Assembly (NCBI GenBank): GCA_944470555.2
Contig: OX104127.1
Span: 90,792,708-90,856,707 of the forward strand
Source: Heterobilharzia americana
Taxonomy: Eukaryota > Platyhelminthes > Trematoda > Strigeidida > Schistosomatidae
Reading direction: 5' to 3'
DNA: 64,000 bases
Part shown: piece after piece, positions 33,181 through 43,182 of the stretch
How positions within the stretch are numbered: the first letter of the stretch is position 1
Layout: each line of letters begins with the position of its first letter
The notes under the pieces: model-generated
What the model saw: only the letters and a program-made list of their open reading frames with translations
Databases searched by the model: none
Told to the model about the DNA's origin: nothing
Made by a program: the position numbers and the translations under genes

Positions 33181-33230
<50 letters not shown>
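33181..33230. repeat. (TG)n microsatellite inside PLE4
   Basis: About 25 TG units after CCAATTTACATG. The matching place in the reversed copy at 20184-20199 is (CA)n, so this microsatellite site is inherited within the PLE family. Confidence 0.95.
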
Positions 33231-33231
<1 letters not shown>

Positions 33232-33239
33232 TCACACAT

Positions 33240-33540
33240 ACATAATGAGGAGTAATCGAGCAATGCAATTGAGGGTGGGAGAACATTGTACTCAAATGGC
33301 TGCAGAAATAAATGCAGTGTGGAAGCATGATAAACGCTGGTGGGAGACGACCCTCTTCATCTATAGCTAAACATGTACAAACAAGTCACAAAGTTAGTAT
33401 TCAATCAGCTTTCAAACATTTATACATAAACAGTGGGTGACGCATCCTGAGATTTGTGGAGGCGATAGGCCTTAGCAAATTGAAAGTGGGTTTATGTGTC
33501 GAAAAGCTATTTGTCCCAACACTACACCGACCTTGATAAG
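33240..33540 (+). pseudogene. PLE4 GIY-YIG endonuclease C-terminal remains
   Basis: RAMQLRVGEH near 33256 corresponds to the R....RV.EH segment after the YIG motif. After frame changes, HLYINSG and LRFVEAIGLSKLKVGLCVEK near 33450 match the family's 'R..FIEAlai.klkP.LCvqK' end, with the conserved catalytic Glu retained in VEAI. The YIG motif itself is gone. The element's frame ends near 33540. Confidence 0.75.
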
Positions 33541-33769
33541 CCATGTTTTCTCACCTAGATAAGGATGTACTATGTGACTCCTCGCGTTTTATTTCATCTT
33601 TTTTAATTCTACTTCCTTATTGTTTAAATTACTATATTTGTCCCATCAGTCTTTGGTGTAATATACATTCAAACAGAAATTCATTCCGAAGGTTTGTGAA
33701 CACTTACGTATTGACTTCTAGTTGGCATCAATGAAGGAGTGGTGGATTCCTAGTGGGGTTATGAGAACC

Positions 33770-33850
33770 TATTCCTAAGGAGTCTCATAATAGGACGAAA
33801 GAGCTGTTCAGTTCAATAATTCTCCAACTGATTTCAGTCTGTGTCGATTA
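33770..33850 (+). repeat. S1 SINE 3' tail relic with hammerhead remnant
   Basis: Contains CTAAGGAGTCTCATAATAGG then ACGAAA, and ends CCAACTGATTTCAGTC. It has the same order as S1: core box with G5 changed (CTAAGGA), stem II, GAAA, tail. Confidence 0.6.
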
Positions 33851-34227
33851 CCAACCTGCGATTTTGATTTATTCAATTCAGTACAATAACCGATGGAAAA
33901 CAACCGGGTTGTAAACTACTGTTTAGTGAAACGATCTCTGAAGAGTCTACTATTTAGGCTGAAATTAAATAATACCGACATATCTAAAGTATGCTTTTTC
34001 AAAAGAGTGCTGCAAAACACTTAAACGATTAACCATTTTGCTCGATTGATTCATCAGTCCACATGAAACCATCACTTTCATACCAAAGAAAATTTATTCT
34101 CTTTAGATTTAAGAATTCTTATTACGAGTCCTAACGTTGATGATATTTCCTAAGTGTAACTGCTGCTTTTTTGTAGGCAGATAATCATTTTTGGCTTTAA
34201 ACGATTGAAAGTTCCATCCGCTTAATC

Positions 34228-34230
<3 letters not shown>
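33851..34230. other. AT-rich stretch, nothing recognised
   Basis: No frame or named repeat. Confidence 0.5.

Positions 34231-34300
<70 letters not shown>
34231..34300. repeat. (TA)n microsatellite
   Basis: 35 uninterrupted TA units. Confidence 0.97.
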
Positions 34301-34307
<7 letters not shown>

Positions 34308-34604
34308 TCAATATTTACGCACAATCATGTTACTTAATTTTGGTAATATTTTGAGCAAAACTACTGCCAGTAATTACGGTCATGCATTTACGGATAGAAT
34401 TCATATACATATATATTCCGTAGGCTCGTCATCGTTTTTCTTCAGTACTATATTCCATGTTGAAATTAGATAAAGTTTGTATTTGTGTAGATCACTGGTT
34501 TTGTGAAATGAAATAATTCCAAAGTTTTTCAAGGAAGTTTAGTCCGATCTTCTTCAGATAAATAATCAAAATAGAGTTGTCTTTGAACTTCCATATACAC
34601 GAAA

Positions 34605-35015
34605 TGTATACATTCAGGAGGATTTCTACATTATCATTCGGGCATCCGCTTGGTGTAAAAAGAGGATTAATACAGCGAATAGAATACTTAGATTAACAAC
34701 ATAATCTGATGGTCAAAGAAAAAAACAAAAACAGTTCATTCAAATGTGATCTAAAAATCCCTATCTTGAACAATTCATAAGAGATAACATCAAGAAAAAT
34801 AAGAAACAAGAAACAAAAACGGAAAAATGATAAAGAAGTTGAATACCAAAAACTGTAAAACATCTGAGTCAATGCAAAAAAGTCTCATAAGGATATGTAT
34901 TAGAACCACATTCAAGCTCATGAAACTCATCAGAAATAAATTAAACCAGTAAACAGATCTAATCAGGAAAATCTAAACAAAAACGATGTCATATGCAAAA
35001 CATCTTGTGGTGATG
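34605..35015 (+). mobile_element. PLE5 upstream partial copy (tandem pseudo-LTR)
   Basis: Direct repeat of 35440-35830: THSGG/SAHPLGVKRGL-like coding remains, the AGAATACTTAGA block, AACCACATTCAAGCTCATGA, and the end AAAACATCTTGTGGTGATGG. It stops just before the YIG region. A partial copy upstream of a longer one in the same orientation is the known tandem arrangement of PLEs. It is followed by a partial S2 SINE. Confidence 0.75.
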
Positions 35016-35025
35016 GGTCAGTCAA

Positions 35026-35110
35026 CGATGTAAGTCCAACGTCTCAAACAGGATGAAATGTGCATCATGAATTCCACTGCTAGCCACTGACCATCATTAC
35101 TATAACGAGT
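35026..35110 (+). repeat. Partial S2 SINE with hammerhead remnant
   Basis: AAGTCCAACGTCTCAAACAG, then GATGAAATGTGCATC and GAATTCCACTGCTAGCCACT. The first core box is lost; GAAA and the stem III pair ATG/CAT remain. Confidence 0.6.
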
Positions 35111-35159
35111 AGAATACTGTTCGACAACAGAGTACTTCACATTTGAAAGAAATTCATAT

Positions 35160-35470
35160 CAACAAAATGAAGGAATAGCTATGGGGTCAGTCATCTCACC
35201 AATATTCATGGACTTTTGAGAAAATGCATTAAAGTCATTCATCTCCTCAATAAAAGGTTGGCAGAGATATGTAGATGATACACTGGTCATAATAAAAAAG
35301 AAATATATTGACAGATTCTTTGAGCATATAAACAGTCATGTAGACTCAATTACATTCACCATGGAAATACAGAATGAATTGGGATGACTACCAATGTTAG
35401 ACTGTAAAACACAAAGAATGATAGACGGAAGTTTAAAATCCACACATTCAGGAAGACTTCCGGTTTACTA
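35160..35470 (+). pseudogene. PLE5 reverse transcriptase, motifs B and C
   Basis: Reads GIAMGSVISPIFMDF (motif B, near 35164), then a stop, ENALKSFISSIKGWQRYVDD (motif C YVDDTLVIIKKK from about 35263), and RFFEHINSHVDSITFTMEIQ. ELG and LPMLDC follow, the PLE 'qLPfLD' segment. Only two or three nonsense changes separate it from an intact frame in this stretch, so it decayed less than other PLEs here. Confidence 0.85.
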
Positions 35471-35779
35471 CTCAGCGCAACCACTCAGTGTAAAAAAAAA
35501 GATTAATACAGAGTCTAGTAAATAGAATACGTAGGTTTTCAACATACCCTGAGGATCAAAGAAAATAAATAAACATTTTATTCAAAATGTTACTAAAAAA
35601 TCACTATCCTGTGGTCTTGTTATATAAGATTGATACATCACAATCAATATAAAGAAATCTCAGAACAGCAGGTATTCGAACCACATTAAGCTGATGAACC
35701 TCATTAGAAATAAATTAAATCAATTTGAAAATTAATCAAAGAATTAGACAAAAACAATATCGTATAGAAAACATCTTGT

Positions 35780-35975
35780 GACTATTACCCAGTTAACTAT
35801 ATAGGTCAAACATCGAGACCACTGAAAATCAGACTGAATGAACCTGGACGATTTAAATAAAGAAAGGTCAGTCGACAGGGACATAAGAACATAGGAATTT
35901 AGAAAAAAATTCATCAATAGCAGCCTTTGCATGGATGAAAAACATAATATTGACTGAGATAATGTTGATATCTAG
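35780..35975 (+). pseudogene. PLE5 GIY-YIG endonuclease
   Basis: YIGQTSRPLKIRLNEPGRFK begins near 35798: the YIG motif, the R in T-x-R, and the R/K-x-R-L-N-E segment where the family has an H after the Glu (here P). After a frame break come RDIRT, KKFINSSL and the Asp/His segment MDEKHNID near 35931. The C-terminal conserved Glu region is missing because the S2 SINE sits there. Confidence 0.8.
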
Positions 35976-35984
35976 AAGTCCAAC

Positions 35985-36110
35985 ATGAACAAATCCCAAT
36001 GGGAACAACATCACTCACTGTCAGGTAGGTACATCCAACTGACATGTCCCAAATAGGAAGAAATGCTCATCCAGGATTCCATTGCTAGCCACTATCCATC
36101 TTTACTATAT
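35985..36110 (+). repeat. S2 (Sm-alpha-like) SINE with hammerhead relic
   Basis: GGTACATCCAACTGACATGT, CCCAAATAGGAAGAAATG and CATCCAGGATTCCATTGC. Compared with the schistosome hammerhead, the first core box is CTGACAT (G8 to A, A9 to T), stem II is GTCC/GGAA, and GAAA is present. Stem III ATG/CAT and the cleavage-site C are kept. Confidence 0.7.
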
Positions 36111-36699
36111 ATAGAAAGATTATTAAATGAATCCATGTTCTCACATGTCACGCCGAACTTGTGCAACAAAGGAGAGTCAACACAACTGTCAACAACATAG
36201 TACTGGAGAAAAACAAACCTACAACATAAAAATAGTATATATATGAACTCTGTACATAAATGTGTGAACAAATAATTCCAACAATTGGTGTGATTACGAG
36301 CAGTAATTTTGACTGAAATATTACCATAATTATATAAAATCATTGTATGTAAACATTCTTTAAAAATATATTTCTAATAAATTGATTCTCTTCACAATGT
36401 ACACATTTGTCATGGATATAATTTTGTTATTTTCTACTCCTTCCCCCCACTCCCCGAGTCACATATTGTCAAATCAAAATACACGACTAATCAACCCGAG
36501 TGATTGATTGCACGAAATCGAAAAGTACTATAAAACAGAGTGAACTGTTGAAGGCTTACTTTAGTTGAGTGATGAACGACGATATCTTCCGAAGTGTAAC
36601 CAGAGATGAATCAGTTTTTAAGTAAACCTTTTTTCTTGCTGCGTTTCCGCAATCAAGAAGCCAACTTTGGATGGTGGTCTTGCCATTCTTCACCGATGA
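36111..36699. other. AT-rich stretch, nothing coding recognised
   Basis: Contains a short C-run (about 36445-36460). No named repeat. It ends at the open region of the next entry. Confidence 0.45.
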
Positions 36700-37332
36700 G
36701 TAGCTATTCTGCACAGTCCTCCAGTATGTACCGAAAATTTTAGATGGCTGGACATATTGTTGGTAGACTCAAGTCTTAAATATCTTGCAGTCGATATTTT
36801 ACCAGGTGGTTTGGAAGAGGAAATGGAAATGGTGACTGAAGCAGTGAGTACGATCGCGGTGGCAAACCGCAGGTCAATAACTAAATTTCAAACAATTTCA
36901 CAGTCGGCTAGAATGACAACAAGTCACTCAGCAAATAATGTTGACCTAGATGCCAGTGTGGACGATCAGAAGGGGACGATGAAGTAGGTCACTCAGGACT
37001 CCGAGGAGACGTACTATATGGATGTAAACGGAGAAGAGGATTATGTTTACCAAGGAGTTTGTGAGGTATGCTTGCAAAATGATACACCAACCTCCATTCC
37101 ATTTTCCAGTACATGAACAACATGCCGCTGTCATGCTACCTTCCTTATATTCAGCTCATGGGACTCACACCCAGATAGCTTTTATTTTGTGTGCGGTGCA
37201 TGTGGGGGTAACCACTGGCAGGAAGACAATACAACTGAGAATTAGAGGGACTTCCTCCAAAACAGGTATTTTGCATCTTTATCCCCCATAGTTGTACAAA
37301 TGTCAGATGAAGACAAAGTGCAGCATAAATGA
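36700..37332 (+). pseudogene. Broken 210-codon frame with cysteine pairs, unrecognised
   Basis: One frame is readable from 36700 to a stop at 37330, interrupted by only three in-frame stops (36985, 37114, 37243) and no frameshift. It begins VCTENFRWLDILLVDSSLKY and AVDILPGGLEEEMEMVTEAV. A Ser/Thr/Asp-rich middle is followed by an acidic DSEETYYMDVNGEEDYVYQG, then VCEVC, a TCRC pair, and FYFVCGACGGNHWQEDN. CxxC-type pairs near the C-terminal half suggest a zinc-binding module. I do not recognise the family and it is unlike the RTE or PLE proteins around it. It may be an old gene, a retrocopy or part of an unknown element. Confidence 0.45.
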
Positions 37333-37589
37333 TTTTATATTTCACACGGGGAAGAGAACAAAAGTAGATCAGTCTCAGGAACATCATATATGTGAGTTGA
37401 ATGACTTCTTTGGTTTTTTAAACAAATAAATCTCCTTTTTGCAGAACTTTCTAGACACGGCTTAGTCCTATGATATGTAGTGGTAGTACACTAACTGTCG
37501 GAACGCTTTCAGATCAGACTTCTATCAATAACGAAATTACATAATTTCGTTTCACTGATTTCGTTGTTATTAACAGACTGATATCTTAA

Positions 37590-37720
37590 TGATGGATAGT
37601 GGTTAACAGTGGAATCTAGGATGCGCATTTGTTCCTATTTGGGACTCTTCAGGTGGATACACCTGCCTCACAGTGAGTGATGTTGTTCCCACCAGCAACT
37701 AATTGTACTGAGACTGATGT
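37590..37720 (-). repeat. S2 SINE with hammerhead relic, minus strand
   Basis: On the minus strand: GTATCCACCTGAAGAGTCCC, AAATAGGAACAAATGCGCATC and CTAGATTCCACTG. The first core box CTGAAGA is canonical, and stem III ATGCGCAT is perfect. The GAAA box is changed to CAAA, and the second stem II strand is altered. Confidence 0.7.
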
Positions 37721-38412
37721 CTGTTGTAGTGATGTTAGCGACCGTCTCAAGTTCACCAATTTCCCTTCTCAGGATACAAACAATTATGATTGTCTACTGG
37801 ATGCGTAATATCAGTGAAACGACGTCCGTTGCACCACTTGCAGAAATACTTAAACGTGTCTCAGTTATGAATGTAGCTTGTTCGATGTTGTCGAAGGTAT
37901 CTTGTGTCACATACTTTATCAGAGTCAATAGCCTAGGGTTCAACGAGATTCAACATTGATGCTGACCGTCATAGTTTCATTGGACTAGCTAAACTGAAAG
38001 CACACGGTCAAGTATCCACTCCATTTAGCACGCTGCCGTATTACGTTGCACTGCTTGTAATCGACTCTGGCCAGCTAGTCGGAACTTCTCCACATTTTTT
38101 GTCAAGACCTTGCAAATGTACTATTCAGCTGACTACACTATGGTGCTCTTCCTTGGTTTCGTATTCGTGGCTATATTACAAGTACGAATAATAGGTGACT
38201 GGCCTCAACACCTATCAAGCTGGCACAAGGACAATTCCCCATGGTATGTGTAAAAAGATCAGTTCGTTTATAAGCCTGAGTTAGTGGTTATTAAAGCTGC
38301 TAGCAAATAGGCGCGTATTTTGATCTATGGTCATATCTCCACGAATGACTTTAAGGCGAACCTGGCAACAAATTAAATAAGAAATATTTATCTTTATGGT
38401 CGACTTAGTTTC
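37721..38412. other. No recognised gene
   Basis: The 80-codon frame at 37717-37959 has no motif I can name. The rest has no named repeat. It ends at the start of inverted arm A. Confidence 0.45.
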
Positions 38413-38514
38413 CAATAGTGGTCGGTGAATTCGATCCAGTATAACAGCAGAAAACCACAAGTATCAACAAATAATAATAACTGATGTTTGTTGTTAAAAA
38501 GGTGGCTATCCTTC

Positions 38515-38695
38515 CTCATTGGTCTGGTGGATAACTCTTTGGTATTTCAAGCGATGGGTACGAGGTTCGATTCTCAATGGCAACATCATCACTCACTGGG
38601 GTACAGGTACATCCAACTGACGAGTCCAAAATAAGGCGAAATGTATGTTCTAGGTTCCACTGGTAGCTACAACCAAGTCAGTCATAACGATAAGT
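38515..38695 (+). repeat. S2 SINE in arm A, with tRNA-like head
   Basis: Box-A-like TTGGTCTGGTGGATAACTC and box B GAGGTTCGATTCTC, then the hammerhead region and TTCCACTGGTAGCTACAACC. The mirrored copy is at 51139-51319. Confidence 0.75.
38611..38657 (+). ncRNA. Hammerhead relic in S2 with both core boxes intact
   Basis: CTGACGA and GAAA are both canonical. Stem II is GTC with GGC (3 pairs including G-T). C at the cleavage-site position follows TGTT. Stems I and III are poorly paired in this copy, so activity is doubtful although the catalytic core is intact. Confidence 0.6.
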
Positions 38696-39906
38696 TACAT
38701 ATTAGTTTGTCTTTTTGACACAGTATACAATGATACAGTAATATTTACTGCATGGCATTTTCAATGGAATTTATTGTGCATATTCATGTCACCTTTGACA
38801 TCAATATGAACAGTAGATTCTATGTAAAAGGTTATCTAGTAAATAGTACTGTCACACTAAGTGAAATGTTTCTTATCATTCATGTTGCTTTTCTGGGCTT
38901 TCACTATCACACCAGCCGTTCTGAATAAGAGCAGTCTGTAACTTGGAATTACAATCGAAATCACGTCAGTGTTAATACTACCATTACTGAACAGTTCGTC
39001 TATAGCAAATGATAAGGATTAATTATTTATTGTGTGGAAGCATACGCCGACGTTTTGATATCAAAAGTTCTTTTAACTAAGAATGCTCAATAGAATAGAT
39101 ATGAACCATTCAATAGTGTCGAGTAATGGCTATTCTCAGCTGAATCATCATATCGAAAATCACTCTTAGTTTTTCCAGACAGCATCCTCAATATAAGCCA
39201 TTTTATATGCTCAAATATTTGGAGAACTGACACTTAGACTTTCTTACTTGTTTGTGTTTGGATATTTTGACTCAGGAAAAGAAAAACTTTAGTAAACTTC
39301 TCCGCTTATTTAGTAACGAGGCTGTCGATCTTTCGAAAGAAATGCATAGAAAGAATTTTAAAAATATTTCTTTCACATCCTACTGATACGCGAAATTCAC
39401 AGCGCCATTGTATAATTGTATTTCTTTTCACTAATAGCCATTTAGTTTCACCATAAACGTCGTGGTAAATGGAATAACCAGGCTTGTTTCCACATATACA
39501 GTCAACTGTCAGCAGTATAACTTTGAATCAATGTCAAAAATCGGTTTTATTTTTTTTACATACGACTCTGATCATGCGATATGGTTAAGAAATGACCGAC
39601 TCGCGCTATGATCAGAAAAGTTGTCATATAAAAGGCCAGTTTGCGCTAAATATTTTTGTTTAAAAATGACAATAAACAAAGTCAGTTTAGAATGTTTAAT
39701 AGCTATTTTACTGCAATACGAAGTCATAAAGTACAACATAAAGGAACATCATAACTGTGTAATCATAAAGTAAGCACATGTAGTGCAGAACGACTAGTGT
39801 TTAGCATACTTATAAGTAATTCGTATTCGTATTATAACATTATTATTATTAGTCCCTTGAGTTTCTTATGGAATATAGTGCTTCAGTAGCACGTGTCCAG
39901 TGACCT

Positions 39907-40691
39907 CTATTCGCCGAAATCTTTTGAACCTGGCTCCACGATAGCCAAGAAGCTCTCACTTCCTCCTCTCACGATCTCCTCCATGTCACCCTTGCCTCGG
40001 ACACCAAACTCGTCGCTCCCCATAAGGGTTCCACTCGAGGGTCTGGCCTGACGCGTGATGTCCCCAGTCGGACTTCTCAGTGTATCCCCAATCCAATCCA
40101 TCTCCACTTCCTTCCACTGCATATTTGTTGGGCGATAGCTTCTTGGTTGGTTCATTCCCACAATTCCTTGTTGCTTATTCTTATTATTCTGGCCATCTGA
40201 TCTTCAGTAACGAACCAGCGTAGACAGCAGCTGTTGATGAATGTCTGTAGTTTATTGGAAATCCCTTTCGTAACGCGCCGTCATGTCTCTCAACCATCAA
40301 ATAGAGGCACTGACTTGACTGATTTGGTGTTTAAAATCCGGATGTTGTTCCACATGCTGAGTGTAGTGCAGATCTCCACACTGGTTTCAGGTTAATGAAC
40401 GCCTGTCTTGCTTTTCTGATTCTGACTTTGACGTTCTCGTCTGTGCCACCTGTAGTTGAAACAGTGCTGCCTAAATAGGTGAAGAAGGCTACTTCCTTCA
40501 AGTTTCTCCCGTTGATGGTGATTGGAGTTTGTTGTTGTTGTTGGAGTTGTTGGTGTGGTATCTTCATCAGCTCTACCTCTGTCTTCTCTATATTCACCTG
40601 AAGTCCCATCTTCACTGCCCTGCCTCACCTCTTCTGTCAACTTGTTAGTTTTCGCCTGTAGATCTACAGGTTTGTGTGACATCAGGCACAA
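39907..40691 (-). pseudogene. RTE C-terminal region (R5')
   Basis: Minus strand: GLQVNIEKTEVELMKIPH near 40606, FFTYLGSTVSTTGG near 40488, RKARQAFINLKPVW near 40410, and WIGDTLRSPTGDITRQ near 40090. It is uninterrupted where R5 has the PLE insertion, but frameshifted near 40330 and 40200. Confidence 0.82.
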
Positions 40692-40918
40692 GTCATCATC
40701 GGTGAAATCCAGATCTTCTAGGTTCTTTTCTGCAGTCCAGCCAGCTTATCCCCCTCTTCTCGCTCCCCACTGTTCGTTGCATGATCCAGTCCACTAGATG
40801 ACAATCAGGAATATCATGGGGGATAGTAGGTGGCAACCTTGTTTCACTCCTGTTTTCACTTCCAAGGCATCATCACTGAGCTTCCCATTGTGAATTAATT
40901 GGCTGGCATATGGCGTCT

Positions 40919-41643
40919 TCATATAGTTGTTGAATGAGGCTGATAAATGTTTGTGGTATTCCGTAGTGTTGAAGCAGCTGCCCACCAAATTACTTGTCGG
41001 TCGACGCTGTCGACAGCCTTTTCAATGTCGATGAAGTTGAGGTTGAGTTGAGTTGACTGCCATTCTATACTCTGTTCTATGATGGTGCGTAGAGTGGCGT
41101 TGCAATTTGGTTTGCACATGATTTGTACTTGCTGAATCCAGCCAGCCAGCCTGTTCTGGTCGTAGTTTTGAATCCAGTGCATCCTTTAACCTCTCCAGGA
41201 TGATGCGGCTTAATATTTTGTTTGCTTTGGGTGGACAGTAGAGTGATTCCACATCAGTTCTTGCAAAGATTTAGGCTGCCATTCTTCGGCAGTTTGACAA
41301 GGTAGCCCTTCTTCGAATTAATCGCCAGGGCCCTTCTCTTCCTTCCACACTTTCCACAATAGTGATGTGGTGTGAGCATGTCCACCGCTGTTGTCTCTGC
41401 GTCTATTCTCAGTGCTTCTGGTGGGATTCCATCTAGTCCTGCTGCTTTCCCACATTTCTGTAGCTTTATGGCACTCAGGACTTCCATTTTCGTTGGAGGA
41501 TTTATGTTCACTTGTAGTTCAGTGGCTGGGCAGCAGGTGGTATTTCTGGACGAAGTGCAGGTGGTGGTGGTGGTGGTGGTGGTCGATTCAAGAGCTTCTT
41601 GAAGTGGTCGGCCCATTGTTTCTTTGTTTCTCTTCCTTCGCAA
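40919..41643 (-). pseudogene. RTE reverse transcriptase domain (R5')
   Basis: Minus strand: NINPPTKMEVLSAIKLQKC near 41515, GKAAGLDGIPPEAL near 41455 (a Pro-to-Leu change in the conserved PDG motif), ILSRIILERLKDALDSKLRP near 41210, and LNFIDIEKAVDSVDRQVIW near 41040, where motif A is degraded at the aromatic residue. The motif C segment lies further down near 40710 as DFTDDDLCLMSH. Several frameshifts separate these parts. Confidence 0.82.
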
Positions 41644-42338
41644 TTATATTTCCTTCATCACCTTTTATTGGTTTCGTCTGAGTTGATCTCTACCCTGATA
41701 GCAACCTTGTTATTTGAAACTACGTTGTCAGGTCTCTCTCACCTGCAGCCTGCAACCTGTCCTGCTTCACTTGCCTGCCAGTGTTTCGTAGAAGTGTCTT
41801 TTGTCTTCCATACCCACTCTTCTTCACTTCTTTGTACAGTGTAGCGTTTTATACATTGTGCTCAGTCCCTCTTGTCGTCGTTGAGCATCCTTGCACTGCA
41901 CTGGTTTATCTTCTGCTTCACCATCCTCCTCTCCCTCCTCTATCAGCTCCCATGTATCCGTCGACATCCATTCCTTGTCCTGTCTTCTTTCTTCTTCCTT
42001 CCTAATACGGCTGTGCAGCTTTCTTCCCACATAGCTTTCAAAGACTTCCAGTGTTCTTCCACACAGGTTTCTTCAGGGATGTTCCTCGATATCTCCCATT
42101 TTGTCTTGATGGCTGAAGTGAAGATTTACTTTGCAGTTTCATCCTTCAGTTTCCGAGTGTTGTACTTGAACTGTGGTCTATCACCAGCTTCACAGAAGGC
42201 TTTTAACTTGATTCGGAAGTTAGGTTCCTTGCACTAGACAGTGAGTGGTCTGAACCTACATCTGCTCCTCTTCTTGACCTTGTGTCAAGTAGACTGCGTC
42301 TCCACTTTCTTCACATTCAGATGAAGTCGATCTGATTT

Positions 42339-43004
42339 TCATTGTGTCCTGGTGTCTGGTGAAATCCATGACACTCGCTTTCTGGATATCCTGGTGCTTG
42401 AACACACTGCCTCGCCTCCAATCACTAAATCGTTGAATGCACAGAATTCTGCAAACAATTCTCCATTCTCGTTCATCACCTCACTGAGCGCTTCTCGACT
42501 CATGGTTAATTCTCTTCCTGTGTTTTCCCCTCCCAGTTTGACATTCATGTCAACACGCCCATTAGAATGAATTTTGATGTCGCCAACTGGTGTGGTGCAT
42601 TGTCCAGTGTTGATTGAAGTTGTCTGTAGAATTCCTCCTTCTTCTTCTCTTGCTCTGCATTATTTGTAGGTGCATAACATTGTATGATTGTGACCTTCCT
42701 TCCTTTCCAGTTGAATCTTGCTGTCATGATCCTGATGCTGTAGGAGATTGGTTCCCACTGCTTGAGGGACTTCGATGCTGTTGGGGACATCACGATAGCC
42801 ACTCCACAACTCAATATGCTCGTGGTTGTCGTCTGAGTCACCAGAGTATATAATTGATTCTCCAGTTGACGGTTTGGAGAGTCCACTGCCATTCCATATG
42901 GTTTTGCAAATTCCAAGCACTTCAGTGTGATACCTCTTCATCTCGTTTGCAGTGTGGGCTGCCTTGCTGGGTTCGAAAATCGTGCGGACATTCCATGTCC
43001 CCAT
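42339..43004 (-). pseudogene. RTE endonuclease domain (R5')
   Basis: Minus strand: GTWNVRTIFEPSKAAHTA from 43001, then ICKTIWNGSG, in which the catalytic-Glu motif ICESRW is lost. CYAPTNNAEQEKKKEEF follows near 42690, MNVKLGGENTGRELTM near 42547, and NENGELFAEFCAFNDLVI near 42475. Frame breaks fall near 42850 and 42550. The loss of the Glu motif in this copy but not in R5 is one sign that the two RTE copies differ more than the flanking spacer does. Confidence 0.82.
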
Positions 43005-43182
43005 GTTTACTATCGCTTTCGTAGAGGGAGAGAAGACACATCGGCCAATTGGCTTCCCGAAGGCTTTGAAGTTTGTTTAGCGGTTAGATTTGTTTTACGG
43101 GGTAGGGTTGCTAGCCCTGTGCCCAACCTTCCCTCTTTATCCGGGCTTAGGACCGTCTAGTAACTAGTGAACTAGTTAACCG

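Larger units (their letters stand above)
32096..33690 (+). mobile_element. Penelope-like element PLE4
   Basis: Order: 5' terminal block (32096-32240), RT remains (32300-33150), TG tract, GIY-YIG C-terminus (33240-33540), and an inverted terminal block (33600-33690). The two end blocks share a segment in opposite orientation (AAATTACTATATTTGTCC versus GGACAAATAGAACAG), so the ends follow the inverted pseudo-LTR pattern. Stops and frameshifts are numerous. Related pieces lie at 16310-16466, 20203-20600 and 52870-53340. Confidence 0.8.
35150..35990 (+). mobile_element. Penelope-like element PLE5, downstream copy
   Basis: RT motif B onward through the GIY-YIG motif. Its RT and endonuclease motifs differ from those of PLE3/PLE6 and PLE4, so it belongs to a third PLE lineage. 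It is truncated on the 5' side before motif B and carries several stops. The S2 SINE at 35985 abuts its 3' end. Confidence 0.82.
38413..39806 (+). repeat. Inverted arm A (1.39 kb)
   Basis: Reverse complement of 50030-51421, with very few visible differences. It contains an S2 SINE and ends 34 bp before the TAA tail of RTE copy R5'. The 10.2 kb between A and A' includes the whole of arm P'. Confidence 0.88.
39840..43182 (-). mobile_element. RTE copy R5' (minus strand), mirror of R5
   Basis: Near full length: the TAA tail complement is near 39840, the 5' leader ends at 43182 (ACTAGTTCACTAGTTACTAG on the minus strand), and the same flanking spacer as R5 lies beyond. It lacks the PLE insertion present in R5. 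No convincing target duplication is visible: the sequence beyond the tail (toward 39806) does not match the 5' flank, which suggests that the tail-side flank was replaced by rearrangement. Confidence 0.9.

Noticed and set aside
33164..33370. Val-Cys repeat peptide
   Set aside because: It is a (TG)n microsatellite inside PLE4.
41372..42237. Several plus-strand frames of 70-120 codons, some hydrophobic
   Set aside because: They are antisense to the RTE RT and linker of R5'. The same shadows appear opposite R1 and R5.
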